DNA of 64,000 nt from Oenanthe sinensis (Eukaryota > Streptophyta > Magnoliopsida > Apiales > Apiaceae): assembly GCA_028671895.1 (NCBI GenBank), contig CM053800.1, positions 21,101,886-21,165,885 on the forward strand, given 5' to 3'. The notes under the pieces were generated by a model. The model ran no database searches. It saw only the letters and a list, made by a program, of their open reading frames with translations, and had not been told where the DNA came from. This document shows, in pieces, positions 20,333-31,893 of the stretch. Every line of letters starts with the position of its first letter. Within the stretch, counting starts at the first letter, position 1. A program made the position numbers and the translations under genes.

Positions 20333-22170
20333 CAAGTAAGAAAATAAAGTAAGTAATAAATACTGAGGAAGGAATCAAGATGAAGACAGTCAACTAGACA
20401 CAAAGAATCCTAATATCAGAAGTGTTCTAATGAAGATGCTACTCTACACCGGAAGAAGTTCATTAATATGTTCAAGCGTCGGCGAAAAATAAAAGAGTAG
20501 TATTTCATAAGAGTTCAGAAGATACAGAAGATTTCAAGTGCCTACTACAAAGAGATTCCAAGAAAAGAAATAGTGAAGACAAAGCTAGAAGCCAAGACAA
20601 GACACAAAGACCACTACAGTAGAAATGAGAATCGACATTGTAGTTAGTCATCCGTGAACCAGACCAGTGCACAGGGTGTCAACAGTGTCAGTGAAGATTC
20701 GTCATCAAAAAGTTCAAGTGGTTAGAAAGGTTATTGTTGAAGAACAGAAGAGTTTTATCTACATCAACAATAGTCAAGCCTTTAATTTAATTCTCTATTA
20801 ATTAATTAAATTAATTAGTTAATTTAATTAGTAAATTAATTCACTCCAAAATTAATTTATTTCTTAAATTAATTAAAGGATTAATTAATTTAGAATTATT
20901 TTAGAATGACAGAAGAAAGAAGCTGGAAGCTCAAAGGGATACAGAAACAGCTAAACAGGCCTGACAGTACTGACTTTAAGACAAGACGGAAAAAGTATTG
21001 ACACGGAAGAAATGCAGAGTCATATATTCGTAAAAATGGAACCCCGGTTGGAATTGATTTGTCATTTCCAAGTCAAAAGGAGTTCGGTTCCAGACCATCA
21101 GAAGACCGCAGTTTAGAGCGTAAGGATTTATTTAATTAATAAATATTTTATTTATTTAGTAAATTATATTTATAAATATCTAAATAATATTAGATATTTA
21201 TTTTTATAATTTATGAATTAAATTTAGTATTTATTAATCAAAGATTATAAGCTGTGCGGGTCGAAAAGTATTTCTACGGAGCTGAATCACTACAGGACGA
21301 AATAAGCCCCTTTTGAATTGCAAATTGAAATGGCAGGAGCTTTATTTCTAAAGGAGCCAATGAGAGCTTGCCAAGTGTCCAGACAAGTGGAAAGAAATGA
21401 AAAAAAAGGCAGTGAATTCATATGTCATACCGAGAATTAAAGAAGTCATACCGAGACAGCAAATGTCATACCGAGCAGTTTAGCAAATGTCATACCGAGC
21501 AGTTTGTACAAAAGGCCATACCGAGTTTTTTTGTTATTTAATTAAAAAGTCATACCGATTTTTTAATTAATAAACAAAAAGGTCATACCGAATTTCTGTT
21601 GTTCAAAAGGTCATGCTGGACTTATTTTTTATTTAATTAAAAAGTCATACCGATTTTTTAATTAATAAATAAGTCATACCGACCACACAGAAGTCATACC
21701 CAGCTTTAGAAATGTCATACAAGTGTTAAAATAAGTCATACAGACTTATTTTCTTGAAATTAAATCATACGGAAAAAGGTCATAGCAGCCTTTTTCATTC
21801 TCTATAAATATGAGAATCAGCCTTCACTTTTCAGTTGTTCAACTTATCAAGAGTTAGAAAAATCAGATCAAATTCAGTAATTTATCTGCATTGTAATATT
21901 CACAGATTTCTGTGCTGAGTTTGGAATATAATTGTTAAACACGAACAGTTCATGTCAAATTTGTTCTAGAACTTTTATCAATTATATAACAGCTTTCTAA
22001 TAATTAATTTTGTAATACTTTTCAAGTTAAAATTATATCTTCTACTTGAACAGTATTTCATTTCAATTAATATTTCGTGTGAATTTAAAATAATATTTTT
22101 AAATCCAATATTCCGCGATAATTAATAGATATTGTATTCAACCCCCCTTCTACAATATCAGGGACCAACA
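20282..22170 (+). mobile_element. 3' LTR of B
   Basis: 1889 bp, the same length as the 5' LTR, with about six substitutions between them. It contains the ten-base array (21424-21788) and the TATA box, and ends in GGGACCAACA followed by the GTTTT duplication. Confidence 0.93.
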
Positions 22171-22175
22171 GTTTT

Positions 22176-23332
22176 GGTTTAATAATTATATTCCAAACGT
22201 TGCACAGAAATCTATGAATATTACAATGCATACAAATTTCTAAATTTGAATGTTTTTCAACGACATAAAATATGAAGCGGATACCTCATATTTATAGAGG
22301 ATTTTAAAGCTAATATGACTTTTCCACTATGACTTTATTTAACAAGAAATAAGTCTTGTATGACTTTTAAAAAGACTGGGCATGACTTTTGAAATTCGGT
22401 ATGACTTTAGAAAATTCGGTATGACTTTTCTAAAGTCATATTCGGATTTTCCTTAATTAAAATAAATCAGAATGACTTATTTTAAAAGAAAATCGATATG
22501 ACCTTTATTATTAAAAGTTCGGTATGACTTATTTAAATAAATCAGAATGACTTATATAAATAAATCTCGGTATGACATTTTATTAAAGAGTTCAGTATGA
22601 CTTTTTATATATATAACTCGGTATGACTTATTTTCAATAAAATTCAGTATGACTTATTTTTAAAGTCATTTGAATTCTATTAAATATCATACTAAGCTAT
22701 ATATTTTATAATAAATTAATTCTACTTAATTTAATTAGTTAATTTATAAATTAAATTAAATTCAACTTGAATTAATTTAATTAGATAAATTAAATAATCA
22801 ATTAACTTTTAACAGCATAATTAAAATACTATGTTGACTTAAATAACCATGTAGTCTTTTTCGAAGTCTTTCCGTCTTTGCCATGTCTTCTGTCATAAAA
22901 TCACTTGAGTTAACTGAAGAATAAATATTAATTTAGTGACACACAAATGTGCTGTCTGGTTCATTTGTGCCATTCTAATAAATATTCTTCACTTATTAAC
23001 TTTTAAATTATGGCCTTATATCATTTTTTTGCTTCACTGTGTTTCCTCTTCTTTTGGAATCTTCGTGTAGTAGCCACTATAAATCTTCTATATCTTCTGA
23101 ATTTTTCGAAAATACCACCACTTTATTTTTCATTGACGTTTGAACAAATTCATGAACTTCTTCCAGTGTTGAGTAGCAATTTCATTACAAGTCTTGAGAT
23201 ATTTTGATTGTTCGTGTCTAGTTTACATTCTTCGTCTTGATTCCTGTTTTGTGTTTATTATTTATTATTGTTTCTTATCTGAGTTGAGTTGTCATCTAAT
23301 TATTAGAAATAGGCCTAGTCATATGTCTTTCA
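22176..23332 (-). mobile_element. C 3' LTR, U3 and R part, right of the B insertion
   Basis: Continuation of 10296-10523. Reading leftward from 23332 it starts TGAAAGACATATG, preceded by a purine tract (GCAGGGGAG). It has the hairpin box (22942-22969), an AT-rich block, and the ten-base words as TCGGTATGAC-type copies between about 22320 and 22690. The TATA complement CTCATATTTATAGAG is near 22289. Together the two parts make an LTR of about 1.4 kb related to the LTRs of E and B. Confidence 0.88.
22942..22969 (-). promoter_or_regulatory. LTR hairpin box in C's 3' LTR
   Basis: Perfect eight-base arms CACAAATG and CATTTGTG around a loop whose minus-strand reading contains AACCAGAC. This is the clearest hairpin form of the box shared by all the LTR types here. 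Confidence 0.5.
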
Positions 23333-24342
23333 ACTCCCCTGCAGGGTTCAGAATCCTTAATAACTTCATGTTTTTTAGTGCCATTTTCCTTCTAACATAC
23401 ACTGGATTCTGATAGTATCTGTTTGTTTCTAATAGATATCTTCCTGACGTTTTAATAGCTTTGTTCAACCTTAATGCATAGATCAACTCAGTAGCCTTAA
23501 GATCTCTTTCAGAGTTATTTTTCTTGCTTCTGAGTCTTCCCTCTACATACTGCATGAATATCACTTGACTTGATTCCAAACCTTCATCTAACAAAGTTAG
23601 ATTGTGTAGAGTTGTTGCTTTATAGTACTTGACCACCCGTGGCTTCTCAAATGCTTCGACACCGATCTCAATAATCTTCTTCTCGATTCGATCTCTCAGT
23701 ATCTCATTCGCCTTATGTCCCCCAAAGATGACTTTTCTTTTAAGCACATACAAATCCACTATATTCATTTTTTCGAAGCTCTTTGTCGACAAGATTCTTG
23801 ATCTCAGTGTTGTTGTGTTGATATACATCTTCCAACCAGATTTCAGTGCACTTACTGACACACTTGTTATCTCTTCTGATAGAGAAACATAGAATTCATG
23901 AACATCTTGAAATTTCTCCCTTATATCTCTGAACAAGTCAAGGACTTCTATGTCTTTCTTCTTGTTAAGAGATAGCTCTTTCTTTTCCAGCAGACTCCTT
24001 GCTTCATCCCATTCAGGACCAACTTTAGATTCAATGTCCTTGATTCTATTTCTCCTTTCTATTGCATGTTGAACTCTTTTCCACTTTCTTTTCATCAATT
24101 ACTGAGCTTGAGCTACATCTTGAGTAACAACTTCATCCACACCAACTAGAAGACAGTCATTATCAAATGCATACTCATCGGCTAATTCCTCCTCGTCATC
24201 AATACCTACAGTCTTTGTAGTCTCCTCTATCTCATTCTCAGTAGGAATATCCATCGATACATAGGGTTTAAATATTTCACCTTCCTCCAGTTGCCTTGTT
24301 CCAGGTCTGTAAAAGATATTCGTCTCCCCTGAGTTGTATATT
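23319..24342 (-). pseudogene. ORF3 of C, C-terminal part
   Basis: A 259-codon open frame (23319-24098) plus a preceding segment rich in E and D, separated by a stop near 24099. It contains a charged coiled-coil-like start (RRNRIKDIESKVGPEWDEAR) and, further on, a VEGRLRSK motif. Both recur in ORF3 of E (KKDIQLKIGAKWDPAR, VETMLRSK), so this is a conserved C-terminal domain I cannot name. The frame runs through the polypurine tract and stops with TGA 14 bases inside the 3' LTR. The N-terminal remainder resumes at 29200 beyond solo LTR S. No transmembrane segment or enzymatic motif is visible. Confidence 0.7.
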
Positions 24343-24703
24343 TATAACAACCCAGATTTTTTAGAATTTAATTTTTATTATTATTTAAATAATTATTGTT
24401 TTTCTGAAATATTGAAGGAATAAATTTTTTAACATTTTATTCTAGTTGGATGGATTTCCAATATTATTTATTTAGTTAATTCACGGTTTAGAAAAATTGG
24501 GTTTGTTTAAAAATTTTCCAGATCGAGTTGGTATCTCGAATCTGTATTTTATTTAGGTAAAAAGTTTATTTAGTTAAATGGTGAAAAGTATTTATTTAAA
24601 TATTCACAAAATTATATGAAAATATATTTCAAATTTTATTTGAGGAATTATATATAAAATTTTTTTGTAGCGATTGAGATTTTAATTTTATTAAATGGTG
24701 GTT

Positions 24704-24708
<5 letters not shown>

Positions 24709-24782
<74 letters not shown>
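24709..24782. repeat. TA microsatellite in S
   Basis: About 36 uninterrupted AT dinucleotides. Confidence 0.95.
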
Positions 24783-25249
24783 CTCAAATCAAGGGGAAAT
24801 CAATTAATTTTGATTTATCGCTTATAAAAGGTTTGAAATATTTTTAAGAATGAGATTACATATTTATAAATATGATTTCAGTCCATGAATATTTTTATTC
24901 TCATTCTTATTTATTTTAAAAATGGGTTTTATTCTCAAAATCATTAAAAGATTTAATGATTGGTAAAATGCATATCAATTTGGAAAAATTAGATTTAATT
25001 ATAATTCTTTTTCCATAAATCTTCAAAAATATCCTAGTATTTAATTATGTTAGAAATTTAATTTTTACAAATTATAATTTCTAGCTCAAAATATGGTTTA
25101 GTCGTGTGTAGTAGCAAAAACGAGGAATAAAGCTAGCTTTTTATTTATGTGGGTTGCAAGCTTCTACCCAAGCTAGTTTTTAATCACATAATTGTGGTTA
25201 ACCTGATAAAAATCAGCCCCTCCCTTTCTTCTTCATCATTTGGCCGAAC

Positions 25250-25360
25250 AAAGAAAAGAGAGAGAGAAGAGAGAAAGAGGGAAAGAGAGAAGAGAAAAAT
25301 AGAGAAAGAGAGAAGAGATTGAGAAAGGAAGAGGAAGAATAGAAGGGATGTAAGCAAGCT
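25250..25360. repeat. GA-rich purine tract in S
   Basis: Over 100 bases almost entirely of G and A on the plus strand, as irregular AGAG and GAAA words. On the LTR's own strand it is a CT-rich stretch, such as is common in LTR transcript leaders. Confidence 0.8.
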
Positions 25361-28300
25361 ACTTCCCCTTTCCATTTTAGCTGATTAAAGAAGAAAAGAG
25401 GAGGGTGAGAATGTTTGGTTGCTTGATTCTTGGTGGGTTTGACTAAAGAGGTAAAAACTCTTTCCTTACAACTATAATTTCAGTTTAAGCTAGCAATTGC
25501 CCTATTTTGCTGACTGAACTGGGACGTTTGAGCACTGTTTTGTGCAGTGAATATGTGATAAAAAAATTTCTTATGTTTTCTAGTTTATTTGGGCACTAAT
25601 TTTGCGTCGTTTGGATTAACGAGTAAAAAGTTATGAGTGTTTTAGTGAAGGTAGCGCGGAATAGTGTTTTATGTGTTCGGTTTGTGAGTTTTGTTAGTTC
25701 ATTTTTGGCATAAATGAAATCTTTTGGAGATGTAATTTTTATGCAAGATTGATTGGATATTCAAGAAGGAGTCTGCAAAAGTTTGTATTAAAGTGATTAT
25801 ATTTCGATTTATTAAAAATGTTTGAGTATAGTGTGCACAGTGACATTTTAAGTTTTAAATTTGTTTGTCCTGTTTTGGGAAATTGTTTTGGAAAGGTTAA
25901 AGACCTTATTTGATGTGGGTCAAATGATGAAAGTTATTCATAAATCTCTTTACTAGAAATTTGCAAAGGTTAGTAATTTTTGAACTTTGATTGAAAGAGT
26001 TAATGGTATTGTAGTTTAAGTATGGATAGTCATAGAAATGTATGACTTGTTCATTTGATTCTAAGGTTACACATTTCATAAGCTTAGTTGGTCTAAATAG
26101 TTTGAAATTGATGTATGATGTAGTGTAATATTGATTGAGGAGTTTGGGATTGATTGTTGGTTGGATTGGTGTAGAATAAATATGGAAAATCTTGAAACAT
26201 TTTTCCTCTGGTCTAGGCAGTTGGGATAAATGGATATTATATATTTTCTAGATCGTTTACGCTCTAATTTCATGATATTCGGAGTTACGAGTCAAAAGTT
26301 ATGAATAATTTAGTAACGGTAGCGCAGAAAATGTAAATCCTGCTTTTTGGCAAACTTTGAGGCTATGATTGGACTAGCTAGGGGGCTTAATAAACTCTGA
26401 TTTTTTTTTCCAAATACTAGGGACATCTGGAATCATTTGGGAAATTGTTTTGGATTAAAAGGATCAAAACCTGATTTACTAAAAATGTTTGAGTCGGGTA
26501 GCGCATAATAGAAATTTATGTGTTTTGAACTTTGAGGCAATCATTGACATGTCTAGGATGCTTAATAAAATTGGAAACTTTTATGGGAGATTGTTCATAT
26601 TTATAGAAGATCTCATAAAAGGTTTTGTGTCAAAAGGATTAAATTCCCATTTATTAAAAATGCTAGAAATTGGATATTTAACATTTTGACTTGTGATTTC
26701 AAAGAGGAAATAGTTGAAAATGATAGATGAATTATTGTTCGAGAAAGTGTTGGGTATTGAAATGAATTGTGGATTATTGTGAATATTTTGGGATTGATTT
26801 GAGGTTGTATTTAAGGTGTTTTTACACCGGGCATAATCTAATTTACGAAAAGGTCATGCCCAATTTTCTATAGAAAAGATATTCACATAGGCCTAATAAG
26901 CATCTATAATTAATAAGTTTTGTAAACGAAAGGTTTATGTGTAAAATGGGTGACCCTAAGGGTTTGATTAAGATTAAGGCATAGAGATAATAAAGTTGTT
27001 AGATTGATTCACAAAAGGAAGTGAAGTCAATAGATAGCGAGATTTGAAAGAGATAAACGGTAATGATTGAAGGCTTAATTCAGCCTAGTTGAATATTGAG
27101 TGTTTAGATGGTTTTAAACTCGTAATGAAATGGACATGCATGACTTAGTGAATGTGAAAGTCTATAATGAGATAATATCAAGGAATAGTTTTAAATGAAA
27201 GTTGTAAGGTATAATTGTAAAAGCAAGTCTGTAATAAGAAGTTGTGAGTTTCCCAATGGGGATTCGTTCGTTTGGTTTGATTTTGGGTTTTAATAACTAA
27301 ATGTGTATTTGAGTTGTGTTATCTTGGGATATGAAACCAAGTTGATATATATCTTGTTATGTTAGAACGTTATCGAGTTGGAGTATTGTGACATCTAGTA
27401 ACGAGAGAAAATCTATCCCACGTTGTGATCAAAGGAGACTTAATTGGAATTACTGCCCATTGCTAAGGACCAAAGGCAAGTGTTTCGTTCTCAAACTCGT
27501 GTCTTGCAAACGTTATGTTCTTAACCTAAGTCAAGGGTTTTATTCAAAATTTATTCTGCCAATAACTGATTCAACTTTGGATTCGATTTCATGAATTATT
27601 ATAAAATTGTATAAGCATGTAAACCTCGTTTTACAAAAATTGCTGAAACCTTGAATTATTAATTTTTGAAACTTCTTAGTCAAAAAACACTTTACCCAAT
27701 TGGGATTAGTTGACGAAAGGTCAACCTGCACATACGAGATTACTTCCACATAATTCCAGAAGTGAATCCATTATCTGATGTTCAAATCTTAGAAAGGATT
27801 GTTGTTATTCTGGAATGTTGGGTTATATTTCCCTTCCAGGCTTATTGATATTCATATATTCAAAGGGGACTGCAGATATAAGTATAAGAGGCTTGTATGC
27901 GGAACAGTCCATCATAGTGTAAGAGGCTGAGTGACACACGGTCCAGCATTTAAAGGCCCATGTGTTGCTTGGGGTGATGACCTGTTGCGGATCATCCTTA
28001 TACTAGTAGATAAAGTGATAAATTTTTCTATTGTACAATACGAATGATCATCATGTACAATAGGGCGTGGTGAATGCTCCAGTATAGTCCCATTTCTTAC
28101 AATTGGAATTTGACATTAACACTGTAACGAAAGCCTAGGTGCTAAGTTACCGATAGTGTTAATGAGAATTGTTGAACTTTGATTGTTCTTTCCGTAGTAA
28201 CTTGAACTGCGTTCTAATCGTGAATCCCTTCTTGCATCGTGAACTCTGATTTATTTATTGTAGAGATATACACTCTACATTTTGCTCATTTGTATTGTAA

Positions 28301-29199
28301 ATTAAATATTTTTACTGTTTGACATCCGGTTGGGATAATTATGGTATCTGTTGCTTAGTTATCAAAAGTTGTATCAAACGTTATTGCGAACTTCTAAATT
28401 GTTCAATTTTGAAGTTGTCGTACTTGCTCCTCTCTATAAGATTTGCTATGAATAAATAACAAAATTGTTTTAAAATTGTTGAGGTGAATCATTTCTAGAA
28501 TTCATTAAACCTCCCTCCTGTTTAGAAATTTTTTGTTACAAGTGTTTCTTTCAGTATTAATTATTTGTCGAAGCTGAAAACCCCTTACTTATGTTGAAAA
28601 TATCCTATTGTTCTCTATTAATAAACTTGCTAAACATTTATTTCACTCATAGTTGCTTATTTCAAATATTAACCTTTCAGAAAAAGGTAGATTGGGGAGA
28701 CTTATCCGCATAGTTCAGAAAAAGAAGGCAATATGCCATGATGAAAGAGGATTTGGTTCAAAGTATCTAGATATGGTGTAAGAATTATTTATAAGTTGAT
28801 ATGTAATAAATATTATATTGTATAGAACATTATGGGTAGCTGGTATACTTCTTATCGAAGTTGTACTAGTTTTATAAGATTTATGTAAATAGAGACTAGT
28901 TGCAGTAATTTGTGGTAATTGGGAAATTATTTCTAAAAATCTAGTTTTGAGGACTTTATGGATGGGGTCACAAGTGTGATTTGACTTATTGAGAATTGTA
29001 ATAATTGATGTATAAATTGGGATTCTTGTTTCTAGCCCTATAACCAAAATAATTCATGAGAGTAGGGGTCGCATATGTATTTTTCAGTTGTTGAATGTCT
29101 ACAGGTGAAATTATAATTGTTAAATGGGTGATTTTATATTGAGAATTTCCGCAGTGACGACCAGATCCATGACCCCGAATTTGGGGATGTTACAATATT

Positions 29200-31893
29200 C
29201 CATTATCATTTCAGCTCCAACTTTTTCTTGCTCTCTTCCCTCCCCCTCAGTTGGGTTATCCTCCATTTCTTCCAGAGTTTTCTGAGCTGTAGAAGTTGAT
29301 GGTTGAGTAGAAGAAGTTTTCTGAGCCAGCAGCTGTTGTACTAAATCTTTAAGTTCTTTCATTTCATTCCTCTGCTGCTCTTGCACTTCCAAGATCTTTT
29401 GTACTGAATAATGAATTTCAGTGACTTGGGCCTTCAGATTTAGAATCCTTTTGCTATGTGTTGTGTGTGGATTGTGTGGGGTGTTTATTTGGCCAGTGGG
29501 TGTTTCACCGCTAACTGTTATTGTTTGTTCTCGACTCTCAACACTCACACTCAGCTGATCAGGGTCAGGGAAATGAAGATCACTAAGGTTGATTGTATCA
29601 CTCATCTCATTCAAAGCGTCCTGATCTTCAGTACCTGCATGAAAATCCATATCCCTTCTATGGGTAGTTTGCATCTCCGCCTGACCACTTTGGGTAGGGA
29701 GAACTACTTTTTCAGGAACTGAGAGAGTTAGACCCAGTGTGATAACCACTATAGATTCTGTAATGATTGGCAAAGATGAAGAATCCGTGATGCCAGCTGA
29801 AGCTATGGAAAACCTTACCTGTTCAGAGGCACCCTGAACAGGTTCTACTACCGAAGTAGAAGATACTCTAAGTATAGAGTCCACATCCCTTCTATGGGTG
29901 TGTTGTCCCTCCGCCTGACCTGAAAAGGTGGGGATGACCTCATTTGAAGGAGATGGAATTGTAGATTCCAGGGGGGTCACCACCTTAGGCAATATAATGA
30001 GTGACAAGTTAGAGTCTGTGGTTCCCCACAACACCTGTGAATGCAATTCCATTTGAAGTGGTGCTGCTACTGCGTAGCTACTCCATGAATGAAGACCTCT
30101 TCCCTTCTAAAGGAGAGTTGCCTTTCCACTTCACCCGATTAGGGAGGGAAAACATCCTTACTAGGATCTAGAGATTTTAAGTCCAGGGGGGTCACTACAT
30201 TTGATAATGTAATGAATGGCTCGAGAGAGTCAGTGATGCCCCCTACTGTCTATGAAGACAAGTTCTGAATTGGATTCACCAAAACAGTACTGGCTACTGA
30301 AATAGCTGATTGTGTTACCATCTCTGGTTCAGTTACTGTACCTTTCATGAGTTGGTCAATTTCAGAATTGAGGTTACGAAGAAAAAGTATGGTCTTAGAG
30401 ATTGGAGAATCAGGTTCTTGGCTCACAGATGTCTTGAGTTTAAAATTAATTTTATGACATTTTCGAGAAGGCAGAGATGTAGGGGATATTTCAATAAATT
30501 CCTGATTCGGTAAGGATTCACTCATATCATCTGTATCATGTGTTCTTTTTCTAGTTTCAAGAGAGATTGGAAGTGTTTGTTGATCTCAAGTAGTGGTTGA
30601 AACTATTTGGTCGCCAAGTTCATTGCCAATTTCTATGCCCACTAAGGGCTCAAGTGTGTGTATTGCCGTTTGAGGCACAAAGGTAGATATAGTGACAAAT
30701 TCATCATGAAGAAAAGTAGAAAAGTCAAAATCCAGAAGTGTACCTTCTTCCATTTGTTCATCAGAAAGATCAGGAATGTACACATTAGTGTTCTGAGTCT
30801 CTTCCACTATGTTCTCAATAGTTACCTCTCTGGTGCATTATTAGGGTTTTTCCTTTATTGATCTTGTTCAGGATCTGATTCTTGGTCATTTTCTGACTCA
30901 GCTTCATCCATACTTTCACCCTCTTGTTTAGATCCTTGTTCTTCTTCATTTGATGCTTTATTTCTTTCAGAGTCATCTTCTTCCACATCTGACGTTTCAG
31001 CTTTAGTTACTCTTGAGAGGCTACTTCTTCTGAATCCTCATCTGCTGAATCATCAGTATCAGATACTTGATCTTCTTCTTCTGTAGCTTCTTCTTCAGTC
31101 TGTCTAAGAAGAGCAAAGTAATCTCGAATTGAATTAGTCATTGAAGCAGGAGTAAACCTATTTGGATAGTCATCCTTATTCTGTAATACTAAGATAGTTC
31201 TGTACTGTAGAGAGGGTGATTCTTCCAAATGACTATTCTGAAAAGATTGAAGTTGATCAGCTTTTAGTCTATTGTTCAACACCAATTGCAAAAATCTTGA
31301 ATGTAGTCATAAATTCTCCATTTTTGCTTGGTTCTTCAAGATTTCAGCCATGATCAATTGTCCAAAGTTGAGTCTGATATTTGAAGCCACTGCATAAGCT
31401 ATCACCATATTAAACTTTGTAATTCCGTGGAAACCCCCTGTCTTTGGTGCAAAGGCATGGGACATGATGTTGAAAAACAGGTTTCATTCTTTAGTAAGAT
31501 GATGCTTGTATATTTTCTTTGGAAGCACATTATTTTCCAAAGTGCAGTGCAACCAGTAAAAGAAGTTGTCAAGATCAGTTTGAGAAGGTTCAGACTCAAA
31601 GTTATCTATCGGTAGCTGCAGTGCTTCATTTATATGATTTTCAGTGATTCTGACAGATCGCCTCAAAATTTACAAGTGAAGGCTAAAATTCCATTTTTAG
31701 AGGTATCCTTCGCTGACCTGTAAATCTGTCTCAAAATTCATCTATTTAAAGGCACGTCAATGGTTAGTGCAAACCGGACAATAGAACTTTCATTTAAAAA
31801 CCTGACCCACTTGCCTAACTCTCCTGACTCAGTCAAATCATTAACTAAAATAGATAAATAACTGGTCATTTTAAGAACAAAATTACCTGCCAT
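29200..31893 (-). pseudogene. ORF3 of C, N-terminal and central part
   Basis: ATG at 31893 (MAGNFVLK), matching A's ORF3 start. In order: an N-terminal domain with GGFHGITKFNMVIAYAV and IRLNFGQLI segments; an acidic linker (EEEATEEEDQVSDTDDS); a central region with three loose repeats of about 70 residues around GITDS...VVTPL and HRRDVDS or HRRDMDF; then a coiled-coil-like segment (LNLKAQVTEIHYSVQK, RNEMKELKDLVQQLLAQK) and a proline- and glutamate-rich stretch. Removing S, the gene would be about 1.2 kilo-residues with the 23319-24342 part. Stops and frameshifts are numerous, for example near 31670, 31300, 30840 and 30250. The role is unknown. It is neither gag- nor pol-like. Confidence 0.72.

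Larger units (their letters stand above)
10524..22170 (+). mobile_element. B: full-length Copia (Sirevirus-like) retrotransposon
   Basis: An 11,647-bp element with 1889-bp LTRs at both ends, TG...CA termini and a perfect five-base target duplication (GTTTT at 10519-10523 and 22171-22175). Internal order: primer site, short leader, gag, two stops, pol, an eroded ORF3 remnant, four polypurine tracts, 3' LTR. I count about six differences between the LTRs, some 0.3%, so the insertion is recent. It is inserted in C's 3' LTR. Only one obvious lesion breaks the coding region: a TAG in the reverse transcriptase domain. Sirevirus-like placement is inferred from gag sequence, size and repeated polypurine tracts. 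Confidence 0.93.
24343..29194 (-). mobile_element. S: solo LTR, probably Ty3/Gypsy, 4.85 kb
   Basis: On the minus strand it begins TGTAACATCCCC (29194) and ends GGGTTGTTATA (24343). It is flanked by the perfect five-base duplication ATATT (24338-24342 and 29195-29199). There is no gag, pol, primer site or second LTR inside; only short meaningless frames occur. The start resembles long LTRs of Tekay/Del-type chromoviruses from memory. The end has TATA where TACA is expected. Three loose repeats around GGTAGCGC lie at 25650, 26318 and 26496. It is inserted in ORF3 of C. Confidence 0.7.

Noticed and set aside
23010..23412. Plus-strand hydrophobic frames at 23010-23207 and 23194-23412 as a membrane protein gene
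   Set aside because: They lie antisense in C's 3' LTR U3 and cross its boundary; the hydrophobicity comes from T-rich codons.
24343..29194. S as a complete non-autonomous element with two LTRs
   Set aside because: No internal copy of either end, no primer site and no polypurine tract were found, so a solo LTR fits better.
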